Shown in pieces: positions 8,864 through 17,273 of a stretch of DNA of 64,000 bases (position 1 is the first letter of the stretch; each line of letters begins with the position of its first letter). The notes under the pieces are model-generated. The model was not told the origin of the DNA, searched no databases, and saw only the letters and a program-made list of their open reading frames with translations. Made by a program: the position numbers and the translations under genes. Source of the DNA: Prosthecobacter sp. (lineage in GTDB: Bacteria > Verrucomicrobiota > Verrucomicrobiia > Verrucomicrobiales > Verrucomicrobiaceae); assembly GCF_034366625.1 (NCBI RefSeq), contig NZ_JAXMIH010000006.1:1195956-1259955 (forward strand), written 5' to 3'.

Positions 8864-10189
8864 TTACTGCTTCTGCCAGGGTGTGCTGCCGCCGCGCTGG
8901 ATGTGTCGGCTGAGGGCAATGGAGAGTTCATTGAAGATCTTCGGTGCCTTCGTGGCGACGTTGGTCTGCTCCTGCGGGTCGTTCTTGAGGTTGTAGAGCT
9001 CCAGCGGGCTGAACGGGTCGTTTTGCATGAGCTTCCAGTCGCCGCGAATGAGCGCCTCGTAGCTTTTGCCGCCGTAGGTTTTCCAGCCTTCGCGACGGAC
9101 GAAGTAGAGGTCACGCGGCGTGGTGAGCGTGTCGCCTTTGAGGATGGGAACGAGACTCACGGCATCGAGTTCGGACGAGGGCTTGGCTCCGGCGAGTTCG
9201 AGGAAGGTGGGGAAGAGGTCGAAGTTAAGTCCCTGGTAATCGCTATGGCTGCCGGGCTTGATTTGCGCAGGCCAGCGCATCAGAAACGGCACCCGCAGGC
9301 CGCCGTCGTAGTGATCCTGCTTGCCACCACGCCACGGGTCGTTGTTCTGCGCATGCGGCACGGAGCCGCCGTTGTCCGCGCTGAAGACGACCACGGTGTT
9401 GTCTTCCAAACCGACCTCTTTGAGCACCGCGAGCACACTGCCGATGCGATCATCAAGATGCTCGACGAAGGCCACGTTCATCGCCCGCTTTTCATCGAGC
9501 TGCGGCGCACGCGCTTTGACCTTCGCCAGCCATTCCGCCGGTGGTTCGATGGGAAAATGCGGCGCGTTGTAAGCGAGGTAGAGGAAGAACGGCTTGTCCT
9601 TCGACTTTGACCGCTCGCGCAGGTAATCGCTCGCCCAGTCGGTGAAAATGTCCGTCGCATGGCCCTTCGGATCGACGACCTCGCTGTTGAGCCGCATGTA
9701 ATTGTTTCCGTGGCGAAGATGCGTCGTGTAGCTGTCCATCATGTCCCCGAGAAAACCGTGGAAGTGGTCAAAGCCGCGCTCGTTCGGTGTGTTCGGCGAT
9801 TCGAGCCCGAGATGCCACTTCCCGATGATGCCAGTGTGATAGCCAGCTTTTTTGAGTTCATCCGCGATTGTCGGCACACCCGGTTTGAAGTAGCCCCAGG
9901 AGCCCTCCGGCTGCGTGCGGATCACGCCCGGCACACCCACGCGATCCGCATAGCGTCCCGTGAGCAATGCCGCGCGTGAAGGCGAGCACACCGTGCAATT
10001 CGCCCGCATCGCCGTGAACACCATGCCCTCCTTGCCAATGCGGTCGATGTTCGGCGTCCGCACATCGGACGCGTGATAAGCCGACACATCGCCGTAGCCG
10101 TGGTCGTCGGCGAAGATGAGCAGGAAGTTCGGCTGCGCGGCTTGCAGAGCACCGCAGAGAGAGAGAATGGCAACAAGGAGGCGTTTCAT
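8864..10189 (-). CDS. Secreted sulfatase (S1 family)
   Basis: 441 aa from ATG at 10189, where a signal peptide (MKRLLVAILSLCGALQA) begins; the open frame runs 41 codons further upstream but overlaps the preceding gene and lacks signal features. FADDHGYGD supplies metal ligands; Cys68-Ser-Pro-Ser-Arg72 is the formylglycine site; GKWHLG and SADNGG follow. It is a single catalytic domain ending at the usual arylsulfatase C-terminal region (LYNLKNDPQEQTNVA), with no extra module. ATG is only 4 bases after the stop of the LamG-like gene (10194-10772), so it is the fourth gene of the operon 13360 to 8864. It shares the arylsulfatase A-like pattern; the substrate is unknown. Confidence 0.92.
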   Translation of the reverse strand: MKRLLVAILSLCGALQAAQPNFLLIFADDHGYGDVSAYHASDVRTPNIDRIGKEGMVFTAMRANCTVCSPSRAALLTGRYADRVGVPGVIRTQPEGSWGYFKPGVPTIADELKKAGYHTGIIGKWHLGLESPNTPNERGFDHFHGFLGDMMDSYTTHLRHGNNYMRLNSEVVDPKGHATDIFTDWASDYLRERSKSKDKPFFLYLAYNAPHFPIEPPAEWLAKVKARAPQLDEKRAMNVAFVEHLDDRIGSVLAVLKEVGLEDNTVVVFSADNGGSVPHAQNNDPWRGGKQDHYDGGLRVPFLMRWPAQIKPGSHSDYQGLNFDLFPTFLELAGAKPSSELDAVSLVPILKGDTLTTPRDLYFVRREGWKTYGGKSYEALIRGDWKLMQNDPFSPLELYNLKNDPQEQTNVATKAPKIFNELSIALSRHIQRGGSTPWQKQ

Positions 10190-10193
10190 GGGT

Positions 10194-10772
10194 TCAAGGC
10201 TTGCCGCTGATCTTGAGCAAACGGATCGAGGCTTTTTGGCCGCCGACGGCAATCCAGCTCCGCGTCTTCGGCGTGGCGAGGAAGGCGTGTTGGGCCTGCA
10301 GAGCCAGTTCATTGAGCTGGATGGCGATTTGATCGCCTTTCCATTCGAGGCGCAGCTTGTGCCACACGCCGGATTTCAAATCAGCGGGCAACTTGGCGAT
10401 TGTGTGACTGGGTTTCACCGAGTCTTCCGCGATACTGATCTGCTTCGGTGAGATGACGAATCGCCCGACATGCTTGAGGCCGTTTGGCGTGTTGCCATCG
10501 CAGCCGAGGATGAGGACTTTCGAGCCGTCGAAACGGAACTCGCACTCGATGACACCGGTGTTCCAGCCGACTTGATGCCAGATGACAGCGGAGTGTTTAT
10601 TTTCCGGTTTTTCGGCGCACACAAGCACGCCGTCCTTTGGTTCGTAAGTGCCATGGGCGATCTTCCACGTGGCATCGAGCGGAGATTTGAAATCCGGTTC
10701 GGCGACGATGGGCAGGGTTTCCGCGGCGAAGACAGGGCCGCATATGAGCGCGGCGAGGATGATGAGTTTCAT
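10194..10772 (-). CDS. Secreted LamG/DUF1080-like beta-sandwich protein
   Basis: 192 aa. Signal peptide MKLIILAALICGPVFA, then one concanavalin-like sandwich: WKIAHGTYEPKDGVLVCAE, HSAVIWHQVGWNTGVIECEFRFDG, GVWHKLRLEWKGDQIAIQLN and a closing strand RSWIAVGGQKASIRLLKISG. This is the layout of DUF1080 (3-keto-disaccharide hydrolase-like) and LamG domains, which bind or cleave glycans. It is short for DUF1080 enzymes (~230-300 aa), so it may be a binding protein only. It is placed between two sulfatase genes, 3 and 4 bases from its neighbours, which argues for a shared glycan target in the periplasm. Confidence 0.75.
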   Translation of the reverse strand: MKLIILAALICGPVFAAETLPIVAEPDFKSPLDATWKIAHGTYEPKDGVLVCAEKPENKHSAVIWHQVGWNTGVIECEFRFDGSKVLILGCDGNTPNGLKHVGRFVISPKQISIAEDSVKPSHTIAKLPADLKSGVWHKLRLEWKGDQIAIQLNELALQAQHAFLATPKTRSWIAVGGQKASIRLLKISGKP

Positions 10773-10775
10773 GAA

Positions 10776-12320
10776 TCAGGGAAGTTTGGGTTTCACGGGA
10801 GTCGTGCCGCCTTTTTCGACGGGATAGACGGCGTTTTGCGCTTCGAGTCCGGCAATGAGGCCCTGCATGAGACGCTTTAAGTCGGAGGGATTGGTCGTGG
10901 CGAGGTTCTTTTGCTCGAAGGGGTCGGCTTTGAGATTGAAAAGCTGGTAGTGGCTGCTTTCGGAGACCTCAGAGGGGAAGTAGTGGTAGATGACCTTCCA
11001 GTCGCCATCGCGGAAGGTGGTGAAGTAGTCGGTGCGATGCGGCGCGTGCGGGTAGTGCATGAGGAACTTCTCATCGCGGGTACTGTCAGGCTTGCCGGTG
11101 AGCAGGGTGTCGAGCTTCTTGCCATCGATGGTGTGTTGCGCAGGCGATTCGATGCCGGCGAGCTTCAAAATGGTGGGAAACATGTCATACACGGCGGCTT
11201 GCTGGCTCTGGATGGCTCCGGCAGCGATGGGCAGGCGCTTTTGATGCGCGTTATCGGCGTTCGGTTTTGCCCAAGCGGCGATGAAGGGCACGCGCATGCC
11301 GCCCTCGTAGTGTGAGCCCTTTTTACCACGCAACGGCGCCGCGCAGGCGACGGCGTGTTCGTTGCCGAGCGGTGCATCACTGCCGTTGTCACCGAGGAAG
11401 AGGACGAGCGTGTTGTCGGCGATGCCGAGAGCGTCGAGATGATCGAGGACATCGCCGAGCGACTTGTCCATGCCTTCGACGAGGGTGGCGAAGTTTTGCG
11501 CCTGCTGCGGCTTACCACTGTTCGCGTAATTCGCGGCGAATCGCGGATCAGATTGATGCGGGCCATGTACGGCATATTGCGCGAAGTAGAGGAAGAAGGG
11601 CTTCTCCGCCTTCACTGCATCACTGACATGCGCTTTGGCTTCGACGGTCAGCGCCTCGGTGAGGAAGATGTCCTGGCCGTGGTATTTCTCCAGGCCCGGC
11701 ACTGCGGAGCCGGTTTTTTTGGCCTTCTTCTTGCCCTTTGGGTTGTCCTGAATACCGCCGAAGTTTTTCAGGCCATAGTAGCTGCCTGGAGCGCCGATGG
11801 AGGCTCCGGCGACGTTGATGTCGAAACCGATGGCCTGCGGATTTGCTGCCTCAAACTCTCGCGGTGCGAAGTGTCCTTTGCCGACATGAATGGTGCGATA
11901 GCCTGCACCGCTGAGAAGACCGGGCAGCGTGACATCGCCCTTCTTGAGCCCTTTCCAGTTCCAATCGGCGGGGCCCTGCGGTCCGGCGTTGTCGTTGTCA
12001 GGATTGATCCAGTTCGTGGTGCGATGACGCGCCGCATTCTGCCCGGTCATGATCGAGATGCGCGTGGGCGAGCACACGCTCATGGCGCAGAAGTTGTTGA
12101 AGCGGATGCCGCGTGCTGCGAGCCGTTCCATGTTCGGCGTGCGGTAGTAATCGTTGAGCGGATAACGCTTCGGCTTGTCTGCGGTGTCGGTCAAAAACGG
12201 CAGCGAAGTGTCCATCACCCCCATGTCATCGACGAGCATGATGACGATGTTGGGCGGCGATGCGGCGAACGACGGCTGCAAAATGACAAACGACGAAATG
12301 AGAATGAGGAGAAGCTTCAT
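10776..12320 (-). CDS. Secreted sulfatase (S1 family)
   Basis: 514 aa from ATG at 12320, which overlaps the TGA of the upstream CXXCH gene (ATGA), a typical translational-coupling arrangement. Signal peptide MKLLLILISSFVILQPSFA; its SSFVILQPSF part is written by sequence resembling the repeat at 8806-8835. MLVDDMGVMD gives metal Asp residues; Cys83-Ser-Pro-Thr-Arg87 is the formylglycine motif. A longer than usual insert (LPFLTDTADKPKRYPLND, 40-57) precedes the conserved YYRTPNMERLA. IHVGKGHFAP corresponds to the GKWHLG block with Gly-His instead of Trp-His. FLGDNGSDAP follows. It probably acts on the same polymer as the neighbouring sulfatase and LamG-like protein. Confidence 0.92.
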   Translation of the reverse strand: MKLLLILISSFVILQPSFAASPPNIVIMLVDDMGVMDTSLPFLTDTADKPKRYPLNDYYRTPNMERLAARGIRFNNFCAMSVCSPTRISIMTGQNAARHRTTNWINPDNDNAGPQGPADWNWKGLKKGDVTLPGLLSGAGYRTIHVGKGHFAPREFEAANPQAIGFDINVAGASIGAPGSYYGLKNFGGIQDNPKGKKKAKKTGSAVPGLEKYHGQDIFLTEALTVEAKAHVSDAVKAEKPFFLYFAQYAVHGPHQSDPRFAANYANSGKPQQAQNFATLVEGMDKSLGDVLDHLDALGIADNTLVLFLGDNGSDAPLGNEHAVACAAPLRGKKGSHYEGGMRVPFIAAWAKPNADNAHQKRLPIAAGAIQSQQAAVYDMFPTILKLAGIESPAQHTIDGKKLDTLLTGKPDSTRDEKFLMHYPHAPHRTDYFTTFRDGDWKVIYHYFPSEVSESSHYQLFNLKADPFEQKNLATTNPSDLKRLMQGLIAGLEAQNAVYPVEKGGTTPVKPKLP

Positions 12321-13360
12321 GGGGTGGTGGGTTTTGATTCGGTGCCGCTCAACAGCTCGCCGCATTCCGCGAGGGCGAGCACGGCCCAGGCGGTGGCGGA
12401 GTTCGAGAGGACGTGATTGGGACGTGAGGTGAACGAGGGCACAAACCAGCGCCCGCTTTCACGCTGATGGGTCTTCAGCCAGTCCAGCGCAGGCCGCAGA
12501 CGGGCATCGTTGGCGGCGAGTCCGGCCTGACGCAGCACATAGACGATGAAACCAGTCGCATACGCATCGCCGGGACGCTGGAGGTCGAGTTGCAGTTGCT
12601 CGAAGGACAGGGTGCCGACGACGAGATTCTCAATCGCCCAACCGCCATCGGGGGCACGCAGAGACAGCAGCCGTTTGATGATGGCATCGCGCAGCGGTTT
12701 GTCGGCGAGGCCTTCGATGCGTGTGGAGGCCCACAACTGCATCGCTTTGCCATAGGCGCTCGGCGGCGGATGTTTCGGGACGTAGTCGCGCACGCGGGCC
12801 AGCGCTGTTTGTGCGGGGGCGGTGTTTTGAAAATCACCGGGCGCTGAAACGATGTTCAACGCGGCGAGCAGCGTGCCTTCGTATTCACGGATGAAGGCTT
12901 TCGGTGCGCCGGGATTCCACGTCCAACCGCCGTCCGGGCGCTGTGTGCCGAGCATTTTTTCCAAGGCCTTGCGTGTGACCGGACGCAGCACTCCACTCGC
13001 ACGATCTTCCGCCACCAGCGCCATCGAGACGACGACCGGTTCCATCGGATAGCGCAGACCCTTCGCCGGCCAGCGTTGTTCGACCAGTTCGCTCAGCAGC
13101 GCGTCATACTCGGCGGGTTGCGGCAGCACGCTGTTCAGCAGGGGCCGCGCGAGGCCATAGTGCATGTTCGCGTGGCATTGGATGCAGCGGTTTTCTTCCT
13201 GCCACAGCCGCATCGAAGTGTCGAGCGCCTGCGCCGCCGCGAGCGCGGAGAAACGTTTCGCCAGCGGTTCCTCCGCGTTGGCGGGAGGATTTTGATATGC
13301 CTGCTCGGCGGCTGCAACACAGCCGCAGACGAGGCAGAACAGCATGAGAAGGCGCTTCAT
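12317..13360 (-). CDS. Secreted CXXCH protein with squalene-cyclase-like alpha/alpha repeats
   Basis: 347 aa from ATG at 13360 (signal peptide MKRLLMLFCLVCGCVAAA). Residues 59-63 are Cys-Ile-Gln-Cys-His, a covalent c-type heme attachment motif. The rest repeats terpene-cyclase/prenyltransferase toroid units: GTQRPDGGWTWNPG, LLSLRAPDGGWAIEN, LDWLKTHQRESGRWFVPSF. No DXDD motif was seen, so it is not expected to cyclise squalene. It may be an electron-transfer or sensory protein with a heme N-terminal segment. It is the first gene of the operon with three degradation genes downstream, with an ATGA overlap to the sulfatase, and is divergent (87 bases) from the Tat-exported propeller protein. Confidence 0.75.
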   Translation of the reverse strand: MKRLLMLFCLVCGCVAAAEQAYQNPPANAEEPLAKRFSALAAAQALDTSMRLWQEENRCIQCHANMHYGLARPLLNSVLPQPAEYDALLSELVEQRWPAKGLRYPMEPVVVSMALVAEDRASGVLRPVTRKALEKMLGTQRPDGGWTWNPGAPKAFIREYEGTLLAALNIVSAPGDFQNTAPAQTALARVRDYVPKHPPPSAYGKAMQLWASTRIEGLADKPLRDAIIKRLLSLRAPDGGWAIENLVVGTLSFEQLQLDLQRPGDAYATGFIVYVLRQAGLAANDARLRPALDWLKTHQRESGRWFVPSFTSRPNHVLSNSATAWAVLALAECGELLSGTESKPTTP

Positions 13361-13447
13361 GGTGAGTTTCTTCAAACACCAACGATGTCGTGGTCTTTCG
13401 GCAGATCCAAGATGGAGAGGATGAATGATCGCGTTTAGAAACGGCAC

Positions 13448-14656
13448 ATGACTCCCACCATCACACGAAGATCACTACTTGCGAACCTGGGCTGCACCGG
13501 ACTCGGCGTCATGGCCGGATCTCACCTATTCGCGGATGAATCCCTCATTTTGGTCGATGCTTCCGCGTGGAAGAAGCATGGTGAGCAGTTCCGGCATCGT
13601 GGTGAACCGGCGAGCGGCTGGGTGCAGAACTTCACGAGCACGGTCGAACCGCTGGAGGATCATCGCTGGCGGGTGTGGACGAGTGTTTCGGGGCCGAAGG
13701 GCATGGAGAAGAACATCGGCTATCACGAAGGACGCGTCGGAGGCGAATGGAAGCACACGCTGGCCGTTTGCACGTTGGGTGAGCCGGACAAAACTGCACC
13801 TCTTGTCATCGGAGGACTGCCGGAAGGCTGGCATCCGGTGCAGATGGTGACGTTGCGGCTGAAGGATGGCCGCACGCGGCTCTATTTCTGGGCGCATGGC
13901 AAAGGCGTCGTACGCTACCTCGCTGCGGACAGTGCGGATGGCCGCGCCTTCAAGGTCGTGAATGCGCTGACACCCTGTTTGTATCACCCCGTTGATCGTG
14001 CGGTCGATGGCAAGACGGCGCTAGAGGGAGGATTGGAGCATTTCGCGAAACGCAAGGCGGCGCCCGTCGAAGGCGAGTCGCTCGCCCCAGCATCTTTGAT
14101 CTCCAATGACGCGACGAATGTGTATCAGCTTCCCGATGGCAGCTTTGAGATGTATTCCGTCGGCTTGATCCAGGTGGGCAAGGACGATCCACGCTATGCC
14201 GCGCAGGACAACATTCCCGGCCTCGTACGCGTGATCGACCGCTACACCAGCGACGACGGCCTGATCTGGGGCAATCGTCAGCGCGTGATCACGCCCGATG
14301 AGCGCGATCCGCACGATTTGCAGTTCTACTACCTCTCCGTCACCCACACCGAGCGCGGTCGCATCGGCCTGCTCGGCCATTACCGGCTCGGCGGGCAGAC
14401 CATCGACATCGAACCCTGCTTCTCCGCCGACGGCATCATCTGGCAGCGCGCGTTGCGCCAGCCTTGGATCAAACGCGATGCCCCCGGCACTACCGTCGCC
14501 AGCTACATCCTCCACGCCCCACACGCGATGGTGCTACGCGACGGCCAATGGCACCTCTTCTACACCGGCGGCAACTTCGCCCACAACCACCGCGACTCGC
14601 ACGGCGCGCCGGATCGTGCGGTGATGCTGGCGACGTGCGAATCACTCTGGAAATAG
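13448..14656 (+). CDS. Tat-exported beta-propeller protein, GH43/GH130-like
   Basis: 402 aa. The N-terminus TRRSLLANLGCTGLGVMAGSHLFA is a twin-arginine signal. The mature part has blades with repeated propeller motifs: GWVQNFTSTVEPLEDHRWRVWTSV, YFWAHGKGVVRYL, YQLPDGSFEMYSVGLI, DIEPCFSADGIIWQRA and MVLRDGQWHLFYTGGN, as in five-bladed GH43/GH32/GH130-type hydrolases. Catalytic acids could not be assigned by eye, so activity is uncertain. It is divergent from the CXXCH-led operon, and its stop is 2 bases from the convergent amidohydrolase stop. Likely substrate: an oligosaccharide produced by this island; inference. Confidence 0.7.
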   Translation: MTPTITRRSLLANLGCTGLGVMAGSHLFADESLILVDASAWKKHGEQFRHRGEPASGWVQNFTSTVEPLEDHRWRVWTSVSGPKGMEKNIGYHEGRVGGEWKHTLAVCTLGEPDKTAPLVIGGLPEGWHPVQMVTLRLKDGRTRLYFWAHGKGVVRYLAADSADGRAFKVVNALTPCLYHPVDRAVDGKTALEGGLEHFAKRKAAPVEGESLAPASLISNDATNVYQLPDGSFEMYSVGLIQVGKDDPRYAAQDNIPGLVRVIDRYTSDDGLIWGNRQRVITPDERDPHDLQFYYLSVTHTERGRIGLLGHYRLGGQTIDIEPCFSADGIIWQRALRQPWIKRDAPGTTVASYILHAPHAMVLRDGQWHLFYTGGNFAHNHRDSHGAPDRAVMLATCESLWK

Positions 14657-14658
14657 CG

Positions 14659-15507
14659 TCAACGCGTCAATCCGAGCAGCTTCAAACTGTCGCGGTGGAT
14701 CATGGCTTCGATCTGATTCACATCGAGACGTGGCAGCTTCGTGCCTTCCAGCATGTCATTGAGCTTGCGGATGCCGTCGATGGATGCGTTCACGGTGGTG
14801 AAGGGGAAATCCGTGCCGAAGAGCAGCTTGTGCCACACGCCGTATTCCTGCGCGAGCATGAGCGAGTTGTAGAGCTGCCACGGGCGATAATGCAGCGCGC
14901 TGACATCGGCGAAGACGTTTTCTTGCTTCCTGATCGTCACCAGGCACTCGCCTTCATATGGATGACCGAGATGCGCGAGGATGATCTTCACGCCCGGATG
15001 CTTTAGCGCCACCGGCTCGATCAAACGCGGCAGCGTGAAGGCCAGCGGTGCCTGCGCGATGAACGTGGTGCCCATGTGCAGCAGCACGGGGAGGCCGTTT
15101 TTCTCCGCATACTGCCACAGCGGCTCCAGCTTCGGGTCATCGGGGCTGAATCCGGCATACATCGGCAGCAGCTTGATGCCGCGCAGGCCGAGTTCATCGT
15201 GTCCGGCCTTCATTTCACGTTCCCAATCGTCTTGCGTCGGATCGACGGACAGAAAGCCGATCAAGCGTGACGGATCATGCGCGACGTAATCCGCCACGGT
15301 CTTGTCGTTGATCCAAAGGCCGCTGAGTTTGGCTTTGCCGCCGAAGACAATGGTGCAGGTATCCTCGGGTGCCGTGGCACGATAGGCTTCATACGTCGCG
15401 CTGAAATCAACGGCATGTCCGGGGCGTGCGCGGCCCGCTTGACGGATGAAGTCGTCGGAGAAGTCGGAGGGGAAGTTCCAGGCGTGGGTATGAACGTCGA
15501 TGATCAT
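14659..15507 (-). CDS. Amidohydrolase family protein (amidohydrolase 2, TIM barrel)
   Basis: 282 aa cytoplasmic metal-dependent hydrolase or decarboxylase/lactonase. MIIDVHTHAW carries the HxH motif of strand 1; LLHMGTTF, ILAHLGHPYEGE and LLFGTDFPF provide the other His and Asp ligands. Members act on lactones, 2-pyrone-4,6-dicarboxylate, or beta-keto acids. It follows the DapA-like gene by 9 bases on the same strand, after an SDR dehydrogenase, so the three look like a small sugar-acid catabolism operon in which this enzyme could open a lactone ring. Specificity is inferred from context only. Confidence 0.85.
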   Translation of the reverse strand: MIIDVHTHAWNFPSDFSDDFIRQAGRARPGHAVDFSATYEAYRATAPEDTCTIVFGGKAKLSGLWINDKTVADYVAHDPSRLIGFLSVDPTQDDWEREMKAGHDELGLRGIKLLPMYAGFSPDDPKLEPLWQYAEKNGLPVLLHMGTTFIAQAPLAFTLPRLIEPVALKHPGVKIILAHLGHPYEGECLVTIRKQENVFADVSALHYRPWQLYNSLMLAQEYGVWHKLLFGTDFPFTTVNASIDGIRKLNDMLEGTKLPRLDVNQIEAMIHRDSLKLLGLTR

Positions 15508-15516
15508 GGCTTCAAA

Positions 15517-16428
15517 TCACTGGGCTGCTGCAATCATCCGGTCAAACTGTCGCTCCACCTCGCGCGTGGTTTCGGCGTCGAGCTTGAAGCCCACCGGACC
15601 GCGAATGAGCGTGTTTTTGAAGATGCCTTGGCGGACGAGCAAATGCTTTTCAACGGCGAGAAAGCCGTCGAGGCTCGTCTGCATCGAAATGAGTGCGGAA
15701 AGCGGCCCGTGAATGCGGTCTGCTTTATCCGCATCTCCTGCCTCCAATGCTTTCCAGAGCGGGACAAGGCCGCGAATGAGGTCTGCGCCCGGCATGGTGC
15801 CGACGACACCGCGCTTGAAGGAATCGACGAGCGCAATGCCGCCGGTGCCTTCAAAGACACGGGCGCGGCCTTTCGTCGCATCGCGGAGTTCGCTGAGTTT
15901 GGGGCCAATCGGTGAGGCTTCGGGCTTGTACTGCACGCGCTCGGGGCCGAACTCGTCCAAAAGCCGCGCCTGCATCGCGATTGGCATCGGTTTGCCGACG
16001 TAGCCGCTGGCGTCCTGCACGATGACGGGAATCTGGATCGCTTCGATGATGCGCGTGTAGTAAGCGAGCAGCTCGCTCTCGCCGATGCCGATGGAAACCG
16101 GCGGAATCGCCATCACCGCATCCGCGCCGATACTTTCGGCATGTTTCGAGTAGCGTTCCGCTACCTTCGATGACTCCGCACCGACACTGATCACGACCAC
16201 GCCGCGGTCTTTGCCGAAACGGCACGCGGCGGCGGCGAGTTGCTCGCGTTCTTCGCTATCGAGGCGCAGCGTCTCTGAAACCATCGCCATCACGATGCCA
16301 TTCGCGCCGCAGTCGTAGAGCCAGGCGATCTCGCGTTCGAGCGTTTCGAGGTCGAGGGTTTCATCGTCAAGCCACGGCGTCTGAAAAACGGGCAGCACAC
16401 CGCGGAGTTCGTGTTTGGGAGGAGTCAT
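15517..16428 (-). CDS. DapA/NanA-family aldolase (dihydrodipicolinate synthase-like)
   Basis: 303 aa from ATG at 16428 (MTPPKHELRGVLPVFQTPW); a GTG start 7 codons upstream is possible and would overlap the SDR stop. It is a class I TIM-barrel aldolase. RVQYKPEASPIGP includes the Schiff-base Lys, ANGIVMAMVSE is the family's glycine-rich segment, and VIVQDASGY holds the barrel Tyr. The family covers dihydrodipicolinate synthase, N-acetylneuraminate lyase and 2-keto-3-deoxy-acid aldolases/dehydratases. The context (SDR and amidohydrolase, sulfatases close by) favours catabolism of a keto-deoxy sugar acid over lysine synthesis. The ATG is 14 bases after the SDR stop. Confidence 0.85.
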   Translation of the reverse strand: MTPPKHELRGVLPVFQTPWLDDETLDLETLEREIAWLYDCGANGIVMAMVSETLRLDSEEREQLAAAACRFGKDRGVVVISVGAESSKVAERYSKHAESIGADAVMAIPPVSIGIGESELLAYYTRIIEAIQIPVIVQDASGYVGKPMPIAMQARLLDEFGPERVQYKPEASPIGPKLSELRDATKGRARVFEGTGGIALVDSFKRGVVGTMPGADLIRGLVPLWKALEAGDADKADRIHGPLSALISMQTSLDGFLAVEKHLLVRQGIFKNTLIRGPVGFKLDAETTREVERQFDRMIAAAQ

Positions 16429-16442
16429 GTTCGATTTCAAGT

Positions 16443-17222
16443 TCACCACAGCAGCTTGCCGCCATCAATGACGAGCACGCTGCCGGTCATGTAACTGCTC
16501 GCTTCACTAGCGAGGTAGAGCGCGAGCGGCCCGATCTCATCAGGACGGCCCCAGCGGCCCATCGGGATGCTGGTGGCGACTTCGCCTTCAAATTCGGGCT
16601 TCTCCCCGATCCAGCGCTTGTTCGCATCGGTCAAAAACGGACCGGGCGCGATGGCGTTCACCGTGATGCCGTGCACGGCCCAGTCGGCGGCCACGGCCTT
16701 CGTGAACATCGTTAGCGCGCCTTTCGAGGTTTCGTAGCTACGGCCGCGCATCGCCTTGCCGGGCCAGAGGGCGTTGATGGAGGAGATGTTGATGATGCGG
16801 CCCCATTTTCGCGGGATCATCGCACCACCAATACGTTTCGTGAGGATGAAGGCCTGCGTGAGGTTCAAATCGAGGATGCGCTGCCAGTCTTCGAGTGCCA
16901 GATTCTCCGTCGGCGTGTTGATGCGGCGTCCGCCGACGTTGTTGATGAGGATGTCGATGGGCGCGTGATCGCGCAGCACGACATCGCAGAGGCGTTCGGC
17001 TTCCTCCGGCTTCGAGAGGTCGGCTTGGATCGAGGTGACGTGCAAATCCTCGCTGCACAGCTCCTCGCAGGCCTTGTGAAGATGATCGGCGTTCGAGCCT
17101 GAGATGATGATCTCCGCACCGGCTTCACCAAGCGCACGCGCCATCTCTAACCCAAGACCGCGTGAGCCTCCCGTGATCAAGGCACGGCGTCCGGTGAGGT
17201 TGAAACGGTCGAGGATGGGCAT
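16443..17222 (-). CDS. SDR-family oxidoreductase, gluconate 5-dehydrogenase-like
   Basis: 259 aa from ATG at 17222 (MPILDRFNLTGRRALITGG); the open frame goes far upstream but only this start gives the normal SDR N-terminus. TGGSRGLG is the NAD(P)-binding motif, NNVGG and IINISSINAL hold the catalytic Asn/Ser, YETSK is the YxxxK pair, and VNAIAPGPF follows as usual. The closing AIAPGPFLTDAN... SYMTGSVLVIDGG pattern matches sugar-acid dehydrogenases such as gluconate 5-dehydrogenase. It heads a minus-strand operon with the aldolase and amidohydrolase and is divergent from a sulfatase (51 bases). Confidence 0.88.
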   Translation of the reverse strand: MPILDRFNLTGRRALITGGSRGLGLEMARALGEAGAEIIISGSNADHLHKACEELCSEDLHVTSIQADLSKPEEAERLCDVVLRDHAPIDILINNVGGRRINTPTENLALEDWQRILDLNLTQAFILTKRIGGAMIPRKWGRIINISSINALWPGKAMRGRSYETSKGALTMFTKAVAADWAVHGITVNAIAPGPFLTDANKRWIGEKPEFEGEVATSIPMGRWGRPDEIGPLALYLASEASSYMTGSVLVIDGGKLLW

Positions 17223-17273
17223 TGAAAAGGAATCGGTGGAGTGAAACGACTCTTTCAGCCGTTTCATCCATCC

